64,000 bases of DNA from Actinomadura atramentaria DSM 43919 (GCF_000381885.1 NZ_KB907218.1:166295-230294); one strand, 5' to 3'. Counted from the first letter of the stretch, positions 43,546 through 53,713 are shown. The notes: generated from the sequence alone by a model not told the origin. Program-made: numbers and translations.

Positions 43546-44296
43546 TTCGAGGCTCCAGGTGCTGCGGTCGGTTCGGTCTTGAGGCGCGATAGCTCGCATC
43601 GCGGGCCGCGTCCGGTCCCCCGCAGCGGGGGCCCGACCGTCCTTGCGGCGGCGGGCACGCGTCATCACCGTCGATGCGTCTCGACCTCAGCACGTTACGG
43701 GGCCGCGCGGGCTCAGGTCAAACGGGCGTGAGGCGGGAGACATCGGCGCACGAGGCGCGCTTCCGCCGCCGGGGCGACCCGGCGCGCCCACCAATCTATG
43801 CGCCGCCGCGAGTCTTCCCCACCGCGGCCCCGGCCTGTGGATAACTCGGCGGTGCGATGTCCGGAATTTCCCACAGGGGGCGATGCCGGGGCCGTCGCCC
43901 GCCCTGTGGACGACGCGCCGGGGGTGCCGGGGAACGCCCCCGCGCCGAGCGGGGTTCGTGTTGCGACCGGGGTCCGACCGGCATTAGTGTCGTACCGCAC
44001 GCCGCTGCGATGTCCTTCGAGCGGCCCCCGTTCTCCCTGGTCCTGCGGTATCCGCGGCCACCCCCCTTCGTCAGACCGCTCTCGTGTCCGTCCCTGTGCC
44101 GTGAGGTTTTACACAGGGGCCCGCTCCGTCATGCACAGCATGTGGACAACTCTGTGGACAACTCATGAGAGAGTTAGGTCTCCCGCGGCGGCACGGTGCT
44201 CCGAGAGCGGCCCGCGCCCGTGGTGAGGCCGGCCGTGGTGAGGCCGGGCAGTCAGGGACTCCGATGTGGCGGAGAAGTTGGGGAGGGGCCTTGCGC
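43546..44296. other. rpmH-dnaA intergenic region with DnaA boxes
   Basis: 750 bases holding the divergent rpmH and dnaA promoters. DnaA boxes: perfect TGTGGATAA at 43836-43844, and two perfect TGTGGACAA at 44141-44149 and 44153-44161, 12 bases apart and about 140 bases before the dnaA start, suited to autoregulation. Near matches occur at 43868 and 43904. Open frames here are short and unconvincing. Confidence 0.7.
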
Positions 44297-46444
44297 ATGG
44301 ACGGTCAGGATCTCGGATCGGTCTGGTCCCGCGCACTCGCGTCCCTGGCCGAACGCGACCTGGCGCCGAGCTACCGCGCCTGGCTGCCGCTCGTCCGCCC
44401 GCTCGCGCTGATCGAGGGCACCGCGCTGCTCGCCGCCCCCAACGAGTTCGCCAAGGACGCGCTGGAGACGCGGCTGCGCGACCTGATCACGCAGGCGCTC
44501 TCGCACGAGCTGGGGCGGGAGATCCGCGTCGCGGTGACCGTCCAGCCGGAGCCGCCCGCGGAGCGCGAGCCCGGCCCGGGGCCGTCCGGCGGCCACCGGG
44601 ACCACGGGCCCGAGTCGTACGGGGAGTCGTACGGCGAGAAGCCGTACCCGGACAAGCCCTATCCCGAGAAGCCGTACGGCGCCGAGGACCGTTCCTACGA
44701 GTACGCCGAGCGCGAGCGCGGCTACCAGGAGCCGGGGTACGGCGACCAGGGGTACGGCGGACGGCCGCCGCGCGGCGAGGCCGCCCGCGGACCGGCCCCC
44801 GCGCCGGGAAGTTATCCACAGGCTGAGGACGAGCGGGGCTGGCCGCCGCGCGAGACCGAGCACAGCGGGGGCTACCCGTCCGCGCGGCCGCCCGCGTTCG
44901 GCGGGCGCGGCGGGCCGTTCGAGGGCCGCGGCCCCCAGGGCGGCTACCCGGGCGCGCCCGGGATGCAGGGCGGGATGCAGGGCGGGATGCAGGGCGGGAT
45001 GCAGGGCGGGATGCAGGGCGGGATGCAGGGCGGAATGCAGGGCGGCGCGCCCGGCCCCGGCGGCCGACCGCGCCCGATCCCCGGCGGCGACGCCTTCGAA
45101 CCCCAGTACGAGCCGCAGTACGACGCCCAGTTCGACACGTCCTACGAGGCGCAGAACCCGTTCGAGGGCGGCGGCCCGTCCGTCCCGCCGCAGCTCCAGG
45201 GCGGTTCGCACCTCAACGACCGCACGCTCGCCGCGCCGCGCTCCGGCGGCCCGCCCGAGCCGCCCGCCCCCGGCCGGGAGACGCCTGATCAGGACGAGTC
45301 CTACGACTCGTACGCGGCCGAAAGCGGCGGCGGCGCCCAGTACCGGGGCGGCGGCGCCGAGGAGGCCAAGCCGCGCGGCGGCGACGGCAAGGGCGCGGCG
45401 GGCGAGCACGCCCGGCTGAACCCGAAGTACACGTTCGAGACGTTCGTCATCGGCTCGTCCAACCGCTTCGCCCACGCGGCGGCCGTCGCGGTCGCGGAGC
45501 AGCCCGCCAAGGCGTACAACCCGCTGTTCATCTACGGCGACTCCGGACTCGGCAAGACCCACCTGCTGCACGCGATCGGCCACTACGCGCAGAGCCTGTT
45601 CAACGGGGCGCGCGTCCGGTACGTCAGCTCCGAGGAGTTCACGAACGACTTCATCAACTCCATCCGCGACGGCAAGGCCGACGGGTTCCGCCGCCGCTAC
45701 CGGGACGTCGACATCCTGCTGGTGGACGACATCCAGTTCCTGGAGGGCAAGGAGCAGACGCAGGAGGAGTTCTTCCACACCTTCAACACCCTCCACAACG
45801 CCAGCAAGCAGATCGTGATCTCCAGCGACCGTCCCCCGAAGGAGCTGGTGACGTTGGAAGACCGCCTGCGCAACCGGTTCGAGTGGGGCCTGACGACGGA
45901 CGTCCAGCCGCCCGAGCTGGAGACCCGCATCGCGATCCTGCAGAAGAAGGCGCGGCAGGAGGGCCTGGCGGTCCCGCCGGACGTGCTGGAGTTCATCGCG
46001 TCCCAGATCGCGACGAACATCCGCGAGCTGGAGGGCGCGCTGATCCGGGTGACAGCGTTCGCGAGCCTCAACCGGCAGTCGGTGGACATGAAGCTCGCGG
46101 GGATCGTCCTGAAGGACCTCATCCCCAACGACTCCGGACCCGAGATCACGGCCATGATGATCATGGCGCAGACTGTGGAGTACTTCGGCACGACCATCGA
46201 GGACCTCTGTGGACCGTCGCGGTCTCGCATGCTGGTCACCGCGCGGCAGATCGCGATGTACCTGTGCCGGGAACTAACCGACCTATCCCTCCCCAAAATC
46301 GGCGCGCAGTTCGGGGGCCGCGACCACACGACGGTCATGCACGCCGAACGTAAAATCCGCAGCTTGATGGCCGAACGGCGGGCCATCTACAACCAGGTGA
46401 CGGAGCTGACGGGCCGGATCAAGCACCAGGCCCGCAAGCACTGA
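44297..46444 (+). CDS. dnaA: chromosomal replication initiator DnaA
   Basis: A 715-residue DnaA, longer than most because of a huge linker. Domain I is residues 1-90 (VWSRALASLAERDLAPSYRAWL). Domain II, about residues 95-372, is disordered, rich in Gly, Pro, Tyr and acidic residues, and holds seven GMQG repeats. Domain III starts at LNPKYTFETF (375) with Walker A GDSGLGKT (Lys420) and Walker B ILLVDDIQF. Domain IV ends with the box-binding signature GRDHTTVMHAERKI. ATG 44297 is chosen, GGGAGGGG lying 10 bases upstream; TTG 44291 is possible. Confidence 0.96.
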   Translation: MDGQDLGSVWSRALASLAERDLAPSYRAWLPLVRPLALIEGTALLAAPNEFAKDALETRLRDLITQALSHELGREIRVAVTVQPEPPAEREPGPGPSGGHRDHGPESYGESYGEKPYPDKPYPEKPYGAEDRSYEYAERERGYQEPGYGDQGYGGRPPRGEAARGPAPAPGSYPQAEDERGWPPRETEHSGGYPSARPPAFGGRGGPFEGRGPQGGYPGAPGMQGGMQGGMQGGMQGGMQGGMQGGMQGGAPGPGGRPRPIPGGDAFEPQYEPQYDAQFDTSYEAQNPFEGGGPSVPPQLQGGSHLNDRTLAAPRSGGPPEPPAPGRETPDQDESYDSYAAESGGGAQYRGGGAEEAKPRGGDGKGAAGEHARLNPKYTFETFVIGSSNRFAHAAAVAVAEQPAKAYNPLFIYGDSGLGKTHLLHAIGHYAQSLFNGARVRYVSSEEFTNDFINSIRDGKADGFRRRYRDVDILLVDDIQFLEGKEQTQEEFFHTFNTLHNASKQIVISSDRPPKELVTLEDRLRNRFEWGLTTDVQPPELETRIAILQKKARQEGLAVPPDVLEFIASQIATNIRELEGALIRVTAFASLNRQSVDMKLAGIVLKDLIPNDSGPEITAMMIMAQTVEYFGTTIEDLCGPSRSRMLVTARQIAMYLCRELTDLSLPKIGAQFGGRDHTTVMHAERKIRSLMAERRAIYNQVTELTGRIKHQARKH
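44812..44820. promoter_or_regulatory. perfect DnaA box inside dnaA
   Basis: TTATCCACA within the domain II coding region, where codon choice is free. Confidence 0.6.
44959..45046 (+). repeat. 12-bp tandem repeat in dnaA domain II
   Basis: Seven copies of GGGATGCAGGGC (the last with GGAATG), encoding GMQG seven times in frame (Met at residues 223 to 247). The length is a multiple of three, so copy changes keep the frame. Confidence 0.95.
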
Positions 46445-46969
46445 CCGCACACCCACACCCTGTGGACAACTCTGGGGACAACCCGGGGTCGGCGGTGGAC
46501 AAGCTGAGGACAACGTGTGGACTGTTTCGCCTCGGCTGTGGAGGGGCTCCCGGCATCATGGGGACGAAGTCGTGGACAACCTGTGGACGTCCTGGGGACG
46601 GAGTGCCGACGCGCTCCGGGCCGCCTTCTCCCGAATCCGATTCGGCGACGAGACCGCACATGATCTGGGGACAACCCGTGGACAACCGGTGGATGACCTG
46701 GGGACGGCCTGTGGGGACGGAATCGGCCGTCCCCAGGCCGCCGCGCTCCGTCCACCGCCCGCCCACAGCCCCTGGGGACGGAAATTCGCGGTCCGACCTG
46801 CGGAAACAGGGGTTGTCCCCAGTATCCACAGCACCTATTACGAGTACTACCCCATGTCTCTATCCAAGAAAATGAACAGCTCAAATCAGGGCCTGGGGAC
46901 AACGCGCTCCGAGCGCGCGCCGGGCCCCGAGCACCGCACGCTGTCCGACACCTGCAGGAGGCGGGTTCC
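46445..46969. other. oriC: origin of replication oriC
   Basis: The 525-base dnaA-dnaN gap is packed with DnaA-box-like 9-mers: TGTGGACAA at 46461, TGGGGACAA at 46473, 46664 and 46894, GGTGGACAA at 46494, CGTGGACAA at 46571 and 46678, TGAGGACAA at 46505, and reversed TTGTCCCCA at 46813. A distinctly AT-rich stretch at about 46836-46890, including ATTACGAGTACTA, would serve as the unwinding element. Position and box density match known actinobacterial origins. Confidence 0.9.
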
Positions 46970-48100
46970 TTGAAGTTCCGCATCGACCGAGACGCCCTGG
47001 CCGACGCCGTGGCCTGGACGGCGCGCACCCTCCCGGTGCGCCCGCCGGTGCCGGTGCTCGCCGGAATGCACATCGAGGCCGGCGAACGGCTGAAGCTGTC
47101 CGCATTCGACTACGAGGTGTCCGCGCAGGTCGCCACCGACATCGAGACCGAGGAGGCGGGCACGGCGCTGGTGTCGGGCCGCCTGCTCGCCGAGATCTGC
47201 CGCAGCCTCCCTCCCCACCCGGTGGACGTCACCACGGACGGGGCGAAGGTGATGCTCCGCTGCGGCAGCGCGAAGTTCACACTCCTGACGATGCCTGTGG
47301 AGGACTACCCGACGCTGCCGGAGATGCCCCCGGCGGCGGGCGCGGTCGGCAGCGACGAGTTCGCGGCGGCCGTCGCGCAGGTCGCCATCGCGGCGGGCCG
47401 GGACGACACGATCCCGATGCTGACGGGCGTCCGCGTTGAGATCGAGGGCGAGACCGTCACGCTCGCGTCCACCGACCGGTACCGCCTCGCGGTGCGCGAG
47501 CTGCACTGGAAGCCGGAGCGGCCCGACTTCTCCGCCGTCGCGCTGGTGCCCGCCAAGACCCTCGCCGACACGGCCAAGTCGCTGACGGCCGGGGCCGAGG
47601 TCTCCATCGCGCTCGCCGCGACGGGCGGCGGCGCGGGCGAGGGCATGATCGGCTTCGAGGGCGGCGGGCGGCGCACCACGTCGCGGCTCCTCGACGGCGA
47701 CTTCGTCAAGTACCGCTCGCTGCTGCCGAGCGAGTACGCGGGCCTCGCGGAGGTCAACACCGCGCCGTTCATCGAGGCGGTCAAGCGCGTCTCGCTGGTC
47801 GCCGAGCGCAACACGCCGGTGCGGCTGTCGTTCCGCCAGGGCGAGGTCGTGCTGGAGGCCGGGACGGGCGACGAGGCGCAGGCCGTCGAGGCGCTGGAGG
47901 CCACGCTGGAGGGCGAGGACATCGACATCGCCTTCAACCCCGGCTTCCTGCTCGACGGGCTCTCGGCGATCGGCTCGGACACCGCGCGGCTGTCCTTCAC
48001 GACGCCGACGAAGCCCGCCGTGCTCACCGGCAAGCCCCCGCAGGACGGGGAGAACCCCAACTACCGGTACCTGATCATGCCGGTGCGTCTCACGGGGTAA
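46970..48100 (+). CDS. dnaN: DNA polymerase III beta sliding clamp
   Basis: A 376-residue clamp starting KFRIDRDALADAVAW, with TTG 46970 preceded by AGGAGG. Three-domain length is normal. Typical motifs are ALVSGRLLAEICRSLP, LASTDRYRLAVRE and the C-terminal YRYLIMPVRL that seals the groove for partners. It encircles DNA and tethers polymerase. Confidence 0.97.
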   Translation: MKFRIDRDALADAVAWTARTLPVRPPVPVLAGMHIEAGERLKLSAFDYEVSAQVATDIETEEAGTALVSGRLLAEICRSLPPHPVDVTTDGAKVMLRCGSAKFTLLTMPVEDYPTLPEMPPAAGAVGSDEFAAAVAQVAIAAGRDDTIPMLTGVRVEIEGETVTLASTDRYRLAVRELHWKPERPDFSAVALVPAKTLADTAKSLTAGAEVSIALAATGGGAGEGMIGFEGGGRRTTSRLLDGDFVKYRSLLPSEYAGLAEVNTAPFIEAVKRVSLVAERNTPVRLSFRQGEVVLEAGTGDEAQAVEALEATLEGEDIDIAFNPGFLLDGLSAIGSDTARLSFTTPTKPAVLTGKPPQDGENPNYRYLIMPVRLTG

Positions 48101-48184
48101 GGAACATTTCGGGGGGCATACCGGGATCATCGGGTGTGGACGGCGAATGACGCCGCCCGCGGTCTTCTACAGGGGAGTCAGAAC

Positions 48185-49102
48185 ATGGAGCTGGGGATGA
48201 TCGGCCTGGGCAGGATGGGCGGCAACATGGCCGAACGCCTGCGCCGAGGGGGGCACACGGTCGTCGGGTTCGACCGCGATCCCAAGGTCAGCGACGTGTC
48301 GTCCCTGGAGGAGCTGGTCGAGCGCCTCGCCCCGCCGCGCGTGGTGTGGGTGATGGTCCCGGCCGGTGGGCCCACCCGGGACACCATCCACAGCCTGGGG
48401 GAGGCGCTTGACGCCGGGGACATCGTCATCGACGGCGGCAACTCCCACTATGTGGACGACCAGAAGCACGGCGCGGAGCTGCGCGCCAAGGGCATCGGGT
48501 TCGTCGACTGCGGCGTGAGCGGCGGCGTGTGGGGGCTCCAGAACGGCTACGCGCTCATGGTCGGCGGCGACGACGACAACGTCGAGCGCGTCATGCCGAT
48601 CTTCGAGACGCTGAAGCCCGAGGGGGAGTTCGGCTTCGTCCACAGCGGCGAGATCGGCGCGGGCCACTTCGTGAAGATGGTCCACAACGGCATCGAGTAC
48701 GCGATGATGCAGGCGTTCGGCGAGGGTTACGAGCTGATCGAGGCGTCCGACATCGTCAAGGACGTGCCGGGCACCTTCCGGAGCTGGCAGGAGGGCACGG
48801 TCATCCGGTCGTGGCTGCTCGACCTGATGAACCGGGCGCTCGCCGACGATCCACAGCTCGACGAGATCCGTGGATACGCCAACGACTCCGGTGAGGGGCG
48901 GTGGACGGTGCAGGCCGCCGTCGACCACGCCGTCCCGCTGCCCGCCATCACCGCGTCGCTGTTCGCGCGGTTCTCGTCGCGGCAGGACGACTCGCCCGCG
49001 ATGAAGATCGTCGCGGCGCTGCGCAACCAGTTCGGCGGCCACGCCGTCGAGGGCGCGAAGGGCGCGGACTCCCCCGGCGCGGACGTGCGTCCGCCCGTCT
49101 GA
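48185..49102 (+). CDS. gnd: 6-phosphogluconate dehydrogenase (decarboxylating), short form
   Basis: A 305-residue GntZ/YqeC-type enzyme with the NAD(P) motif MIGLGRMGGNMAERLRRGG, DIVIDGGNSHYVDD, and catalytic residues in GIGFVDCGVSGGVWG and GAGHFVKMVHNGIEY. At about 300 residues it is the NAD-preferring short type. Its place between dnaN and recF is conserved across actinobacteria. GGGGAG precedes ATG 48185. Confidence 0.95.
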   Translation: MELGMIGLGRMGGNMAERLRRGGHTVVGFDRDPKVSDVSSLEELVERLAPPRVVWVMVPAGGPTRDTIHSLGEALDAGDIVIDGGNSHYVDDQKHGAELRAKGIGFVDCGVSGGVWGLQNGYALMVGGDDDNVERVMPIFETLKPEGEFGFVHSGEIGAGHFVKMVHNGIEYAMMQAFGEGYELIEASDIVKDVPGTFRSWQEGTVIRSWLLDLMNRALADDPQLDEIRGYANDSGEGRWTVQAAVDHAVPLPAITASLFARFSSRQDDSPAMKIVAALRNQFGGHAVEGAKGADSPGADVRPPV

Positions 49103-49215
49103 TCCCGGCCGGACGTGGGCTCGGCCGTTGTCCACACGCCAGGTCAAAGCTTGCGTTCGGCCTGACGCGTGCTGCGCGCCGTCTGAGCGCGGCGCCGGGC
49201 GCGGCACTCTGTGAT

Positions 49216-49256
49216 CCGTCGGGCGGGCTCGCCTTCGGCGACGCACCGCCCGACGG
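49216..49256 (+). terminator. hairpin between gnd and recF
   Basis: A perfect 11-bp stem CCGTCGGGCGG / CCGCCCGACGG with a 19-base loop containing an inner TCGCC/GGCGA stem. It likely ends gnd transcription. Confidence 0.6.
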
Positions 49257-49348
49257 GTGCGTCGCCCGGCGGTTGGGGAGTCGCCTGTGGATAACCGCCG
49301 GGGCTCGTGGGGCGACGGGGCGGGCGGGAGGCTCTACCCTCGTGTCCC

Positions 49349-50473
49349 GTGTACGTCGCCCACCTGTCGCTCCAGGACTTCCGCTCCTACGCCACCGCCG
49401 AGGTGCCGTTCGAGCCGGGCGTGACCGCGTTCGTGGGGCCGAACGGGCAGGGCAAGACCAACCTTGTCGAGGCCGTGGGGTACGTCGCGGCGCACGGCAG
49501 CCACCGGGCGTCGTCGGACGCGCCGCTCGTCCGGCAGGGCGCGCCGCGCGCCGTCGTCCGCGCCGGACTGGTGAAGGACGGGCGCAAGGCGCTCGTCGAG
49601 CTGGAGATCAACCCGGGGAAGGCGAACCGGGCGCGGCTGAACCGCGGCCCCGTCCCCAGGCCGCGCGAGATCCTGGGGCTGCTGCGGACGGTCCTGTTCG
49701 CGCCCGAGGACCTGGCGCTGGTCAAGGGCGACCCGGGCGAGCGCCGCCGGTTCCTGGACGAGCTGCTGACGCTGCGCGCGCCCCGGTTCGCGGGCGTCCG
49801 CTCCGACTACGACCGCGTCCTCAAGCAGCGGAACGCCCTGTTGAAATCGGCGGCCGCGCACCGCCGCTCCCCCGGCCCCGAGGTCCTGGCGACGCTGGAG
49901 GTCTGGGACGCGCACCTCGCCCGCACGGGGTCCGAGCTGCTGGCGGCGCGGCTGGAGCTGACGGCGGCGCTGCGCCCGCTCGCCGCCCGCGCCTACGCGG
50001 AACTCGCCCCCCACTCGGGCGCGGCCGACCTGCGTTACCGCAGTTCCCTGGGGGACGACGAGTTGTCCACAGACCGTGGAGAACTTGCGCAACGCCTGCT
50101 CGCCGGTGTCGAGGCCGTCCGCAAGCAGGAGCTGGAACGAGGCGTGAGCCTGGTCGGCCCGCACCGCGACGAACTGGTGCTCGGCCTCGGTGATCTGCCC
50201 GCGCGCGGCTACGCGAGCCACGGCGAGTCGTGGTCGTTCGCCCTGGCGCTGCGCCTGGCCGCGTTCGACCTCCTGCGCGCGGACGGCGACGATCCGGTGC
50301 TGATCCTCGACGACGTCTTCGCCGAACTCGACGCGGGCCGACGCAGCCGCCTCGCCGAGATGGTCTCCCCCGCCGAGCAGGTGCTGATCACCGCGGCCGT
50401 CCCGGCGGACGTCCCCCAAGAACTGTCCGGAACGTCCTACGCGGTGGCCGATGGCAAGGTCGTCCCCGCATGA
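49349..50473 (+). CDS. recF: DNA replication and repair protein RecF
   Basis: A 374-residue SMC-like ATPase. Walker A GPNGQGKTNLVEAVGY, signature LVGPHRDELVLGL then SHGESWSFALALRLAAF, and Walker B VLILDDVFAELD. GTG 49349 has no clear ribosome site, and a TACCCT -10-like hexamer lies 15 bases upstream, so a leaderless mRNA is possible. A perfect DnaA box (49286-49294) lies just upstream. Stop overlaps the next start (ATGA). Confidence 0.95.
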   Translation: MYVAHLSLQDFRSYATAEVPFEPGVTAFVGPNGQGKTNLVEAVGYVAAHGSHRASSDAPLVRQGAPRAVVRAGLVKDGRKALVELEINPGKANRARLNRGPVPRPREILGLLRTVLFAPEDLALVKGDPGERRRFLDELLTLRAPRFAGVRSDYDRVLKQRNALLKSAAAHRRSPGPEVLATLEVWDAHLARTGSELLAARLELTAALRPLAARAYAELAPHSGAADLRYRSSLGDDELSTDRGELAQRLLAGVEAVRKQELERGVSLVGPHRDELVLGLGDLPARGYASHGESWSFALALRLAAFDLLRADGDDPVLILDDVFAELDAGRRSRLAEMVSPAEQVLITAAVPADVPQELSGTSYAVADGKVVPA

Positions 50474-51123
50474 CCGACGATCCACAGGCTGGGGACGACG
50501 CGCGCGCTCCCGGCGAAGTTCCCCCGGCGCGGCGCGCGCCGGACGGCCCGGCGCGCGGGGCGGCGGCCGCGTCGTCGGGCGCGTCGTCGGGCGGGGCGTC
50601 GGGCGGGGCGTCGGGCGGGGCGTCGGAAGACGCGGCGGGCGGGGCGTCGGGCGGGGCCGCGAAGTCGGGGATCGAGCTGGCTCGGGAGGCGCTGGCCCAG
50701 GCCAAGGCCGACGCGCGGAAGCGCGGGACGCTGCCCGGGCAGGGGAAGCGCAAAGGGCCGCGCGTGCCCGCGCCGTCGCGGATGCCGGGGCGCGGCGGCG
50801 ATCCGCGCCGCTTCGGGTCGGCGATCCGCGACCTGCTCGCGGACCGGGGCTGGGAGCAGCGCGCGGCGGTCGGCGGCGTGTTCGGCAACTGGGCGGGCAT
50901 GGTCGGCCCGGTGCTGGCCGAGCACACGCGGCCGGAGAAGTTCGAGGACGGCGAGCTGGTGATCTTCGCCGATTCCCCGACGTGGGCGACGCAGGTCCGC
51001 TCGCTCGCCGCGCAGCTCGTCCGGCGGCTCAACGAGGAACTGGGCCACGGCACCGTCAGGCGCGTCAAGGTCGTCGGCCCGGCCTCCGGCCCCCGCCGCC
51101 CCGGCGCCTGGCGCGTCCGCTGA
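50470..51123 (+). CDS. DUF721 (DciA-like) protein
   Basis: A 217-residue protein translationally coupled to recF. The N-terminal 70 residues are disordered with a GGAS repeat (encoded by gcgtcgggcggg units). The C-terminal DUF721 domain, about residues 115-205, contains FGSAIRDLLADRGWEQRAAVGGVFGNW and WATQVRSLAAQLVRRLNEELG. DciA helps load the DnaB helicase; actinobacteria lack dnaC, and this neighbourhood is conserved. Confidence 0.92.
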   Translation: MTDDPQAGDDARAPGEVPPARRAPDGPARGAAAASSGASSGGASGGASGGASEDAAGGASGGAAKSGIELAREALAQAKADARKRGTLPGQGKRKGPRVPAPSRMPGRGGDPRRFGSAIRDLLADRGWEQRAAVGGVFGNWAGMVGPVLAEHTRPEKFEDGELVIFADSPTWATQVRSLAAQLVRRLNEELGHGTVRRVKVVGPASGPRRPGAWRVR

Positions 51124-51730
51124 CCCCGCCCGCCCGTCTCGCCCGGCCACCCGTCTCGCCCGGCCACCCGTCTCGCCCGGCCACCCGTCCCGCGCGCCGC
51201 GCGCCGCGAGCCCGGGCCTGCGGCACCCGGCCTGCCCGTCTCGCGCGCCTGGGCCGCCCTGTCCGTCCGTCCCGCGTGTCGGACCGCCCCGCCCGCGCGC
51301 TTACCTCCGGGTTCAGGCGGCCCGGGTCCGCGGCGGGGTTGCGGCAGGTCGGCGGTGCCGGGCGCCGGACCCCCGCCGAAGCGCCGTCGCACGGCCCGGC
51401 CCACCGCGGTACCCGAACAGATGTTCGGGGGTCGGCGCCCCGGGTTCCGCCGCGAACGCGTCGTAGGCCCGAGGACCCCCCTTGCCGAATGGGGGGATGC
51501 ACCTCCTCGCCCACCCGGCCGCCACACGAGCGCACAGCGCTCGCGAGTGCCACTTTTTGTCCGACCACCCAGTAGAATGGGAGGCGGTTTAAGGATGCTG
51601 CGCCGCCTAAGGTCGCCTACCGCCCCTCCGCCGTTCGAGCTGGGGAAACGGGCGCCCGCACGTGTGTTACGGGGCACACCGCGTTCTCCGGCGCGGGGCG
51701 GTTGGGTTTCCCCGGCAGGAGGATCTTCCT
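51124..51730 (+). promoter_or_regulatory. gyrB upstream region
   Basis: 607 bases without a credible gene. It starts with a 17-bp tandem repeat (listed separately). A TAGAAT -10-like hexamer at 51573-51578 is the best gyrB promoter candidate; no good -35 is placed. This predicts a leader of about 150 bases. The ribosome site is GGAGGA at about 51718. Confidence 0.5.
51133..51191. repeat. 17-bp tandem repeat
   Basis: Three perfect and one partial copy of CCCGTCTCGCCCGGCCA, head to tail, directly after the DUF721 gene stop. Confidence 0.9.
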
Positions 51731-53713
51731 TTGGCGTACGACGCGAGTTCGATCACCGTCCTCGAAGGCCTCGAGGCGGTCCGCAAGCGACCGGGCATGT
51801 ACATCGGGTCGACGGGTGAGAAGGGCCTGCACCACCTCGTCTACGAGATCGTGGACAACTCGGTCGACGAGGCGCTGGCGGGCCACGCCGACACCATCGA
51901 GGTCGTCCTGCTGGCCGACGGGGGCGTCAGCGTTGACGACAACGGCCGCGGCATCCCGGTGGGCGAGCACCCGGTGGAGAAGCGCCCGGCCATCGAGCTG
52001 GTGCTCACCACGCTCCACGCGGGCGGGAAGTTCGACGGCAAGTCCTACGCGGTGTCGGGGGGCCTGCACGGCGTCGGCTCGGCGGTGGTGAACGCGCTGT
52101 CGACGCGGCTGGTGGCCGAGGTCCGGCGCGACGGCAGCCACTGGCGCCAGTCCTACACGTGGCAGGGCGCCGAGGGCCCGCTGGTGCAGGGCGAGCCCAC
52201 CGAGGAGACCGGCACGACGATCACGTTCTGGCCGGACGGCGAGATCTTCGAGACCCTCGACTGGAACTTCGAGATCCTGTCCCGCCGCATGCAGGAGATG
52301 GCGTTCCTGAACCGCGGCCTGTCGATCAAGCTGCGCGACGAGCGCCCGTCCCACGTCGAGGCCGAGGCCGACGACGGCTCCGCGCCCGAGCCGGACGGCG
52401 AGGCCCCGGCGGCGCGCGAGGTGGTCTACCACTACGAGGGCGGCATCGAGGACTTCGTCCGCTACATCAACGCCCGCAAAGAGGCCGTCCACGAGTCGGT
52501 GATCTACCTCGGCGACGAGGTGGAGGGCATGTCCGTCGAGATCGCGATGCAGTGGAACTCGTCGTACGCCGAGTCCGTCCACACGTTCGCGAACACGATC
52601 AACACGGCGGAGGGCGGCACCCACGAGGAGGGGTTCCGCGCGGCGCTGACCACGATCGTCAACCGGTACGCGCGCGACAAGGGCCTGCTGCGCGACAAGG
52701 ACGACAACCTGACGGGCGAGGACGTCCGCGAGGGCCTCACCGCGATCATCTCGATCAAGCTGGCCGACCCGCAGTTCGAGGGCCAGACCAAGACCAAGCT
52801 CGGCAACACCGAGGCCAAGTCGTTCGTGCAGAAGGCGTGCAACGAGCACCTGCGCGACTGGTTCGAGGAGAACCCGGGCGAGGCCAAGGAGATCATCAAC
52901 AAGGCCACGCAGGCGGCGCGCGCCCGCGTCGCGGCCCGGCAGGCGCGCGACCTGACGCGGCGCAAGAGCCTGCTGGAGTCGACGTCGCTGCCCGGCAAGC
53001 TGTCGGACTGCCAGTCCACCGACCCGTCGGTCACCGAGCTCTACATCGTCGAGGGCGACTCGGCGGGCGGTTCGGCCAAGGGCGGCCGGAACCCGCACTT
53101 CCAGGCGATCCTGCCGATCCGCGGCAAGATCCTGAACGTCGAGAAGGCACGGATCGACCGCATCCTCAAGAACAACGAGGTGCAGGCGATCATCACGGCG
53201 CTCGGCACGGGCATCCACGACGAGTTCGACATCGAGAAGCTGCGCTACCACAAGATCATCCTGATGTCGGACGCCGACGTGGACGGCCACCACATCAACA
53301 CGCTGCTGCTCACGCTGCTGTTCCGGTTCATGAAGCCGCTCATCGAGGCGGGCCACGTCTACCTGTCGCAGCCGCCGCTCTACAAGATCAAGTGGGACGC
53401 GCGGGGCGGCGACTCCGACTACGCCTACTCCGACGCCGAGCGGGACGCGATCATCGAGGCCGGGATCGCCGCGGGCAAGCGCGACCCCCGGCCCCGCGAC
53501 CAGGTCCAGCGCTTCAAGGGCCTCGGCGAGATGAACGCCAACGAGCTGTGGGACACCACGATGGACCCCGACAAGCGCGTCCTGCTGCAGGTCCAGCTCG
53601 ACGACGCCGCCCAGGCCGACGAGCTGTTCAGCGTCCTCATGGGCGAGGAGGTCGAACCCCGCCGCGAGTTCATCCAGCGCAACGCCAAGGACGTGCGCTT
53701 CCTGGACATCTAG
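51731..53713 (+). CDS. gyrB: DNA gyrase subunit B
   Basis: A 660-residue GyrB. TTG 51731 is used as start because GGAGGA lies upstream and the product then begins AYDASSITVLEGLEAVRKRP as in relatives. GHKL ATPase motifs are EIVDNSVDEA and DNGRGIPVG; the TOPRIM motif is YIVEGDSAGGSAKGGRN and DADVDGHH. With GyrA it introduces negative supercoils. A 69-bp piece of this gene recurs at 59142. Confidence 0.97.
   Translation: MAYDASSITVLEGLEAVRKRPGMYIGSTGEKGLHHLVYEIVDNSVDEALAGHADTIEVVLLADGGVSVDDNGRGIPVGEHPVEKRPAIELVLTTLHAGGKFDGKSYAVSGGLHGVGSAVVNALSTRLVAEVRRDGSHWRQSYTWQGAEGPLVQGEPTEETGTTITFWPDGEIFETLDWNFEILSRRMQEMAFLNRGLSIKLRDERPSHVEAEADDGSAPEPDGEAPAAREVVYHYEGGIEDFVRYINARKEAVHESVIYLGDEVEGMSVEIAMQWNSSYAESVHTFANTINTAEGGTHEEGFRAALTTIVNRYARDKGLLRDKDDNLTGEDVREGLTAIISIKLADPQFEGQTKTKLGNTEAKSFVQKACNEHLRDWFEENPGEAKEIINKATQAARARVAARQARDLTRRKSLLESTSLPGKLSDCQSTDPSVTELYIVEGDSAGGSAKGGRNPHFQAILPIRGKILNVEKARIDRILKNNEVQAIITALGTGIHDEFDIEKLRYHKIILMSDADVDGHHINTLLLTLLFRFMKPLIEAGHVYLSQPPLYKIKWDARGGDSDYAYSDAERDAIIEAGIAAGKRDPRPRDQVQRFKGLGEMNANELWDTTMDPDKRVLLQVQLDDAAQADELFSVLMGEEVEPRREFIQRNAKDVRFLDI

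Noticed and set aside
51133..51191. possible CRISPR
   Set aside because: Repeats are head to tail without spacers; a plain tandem repeat. The same holds for 63907-64000.
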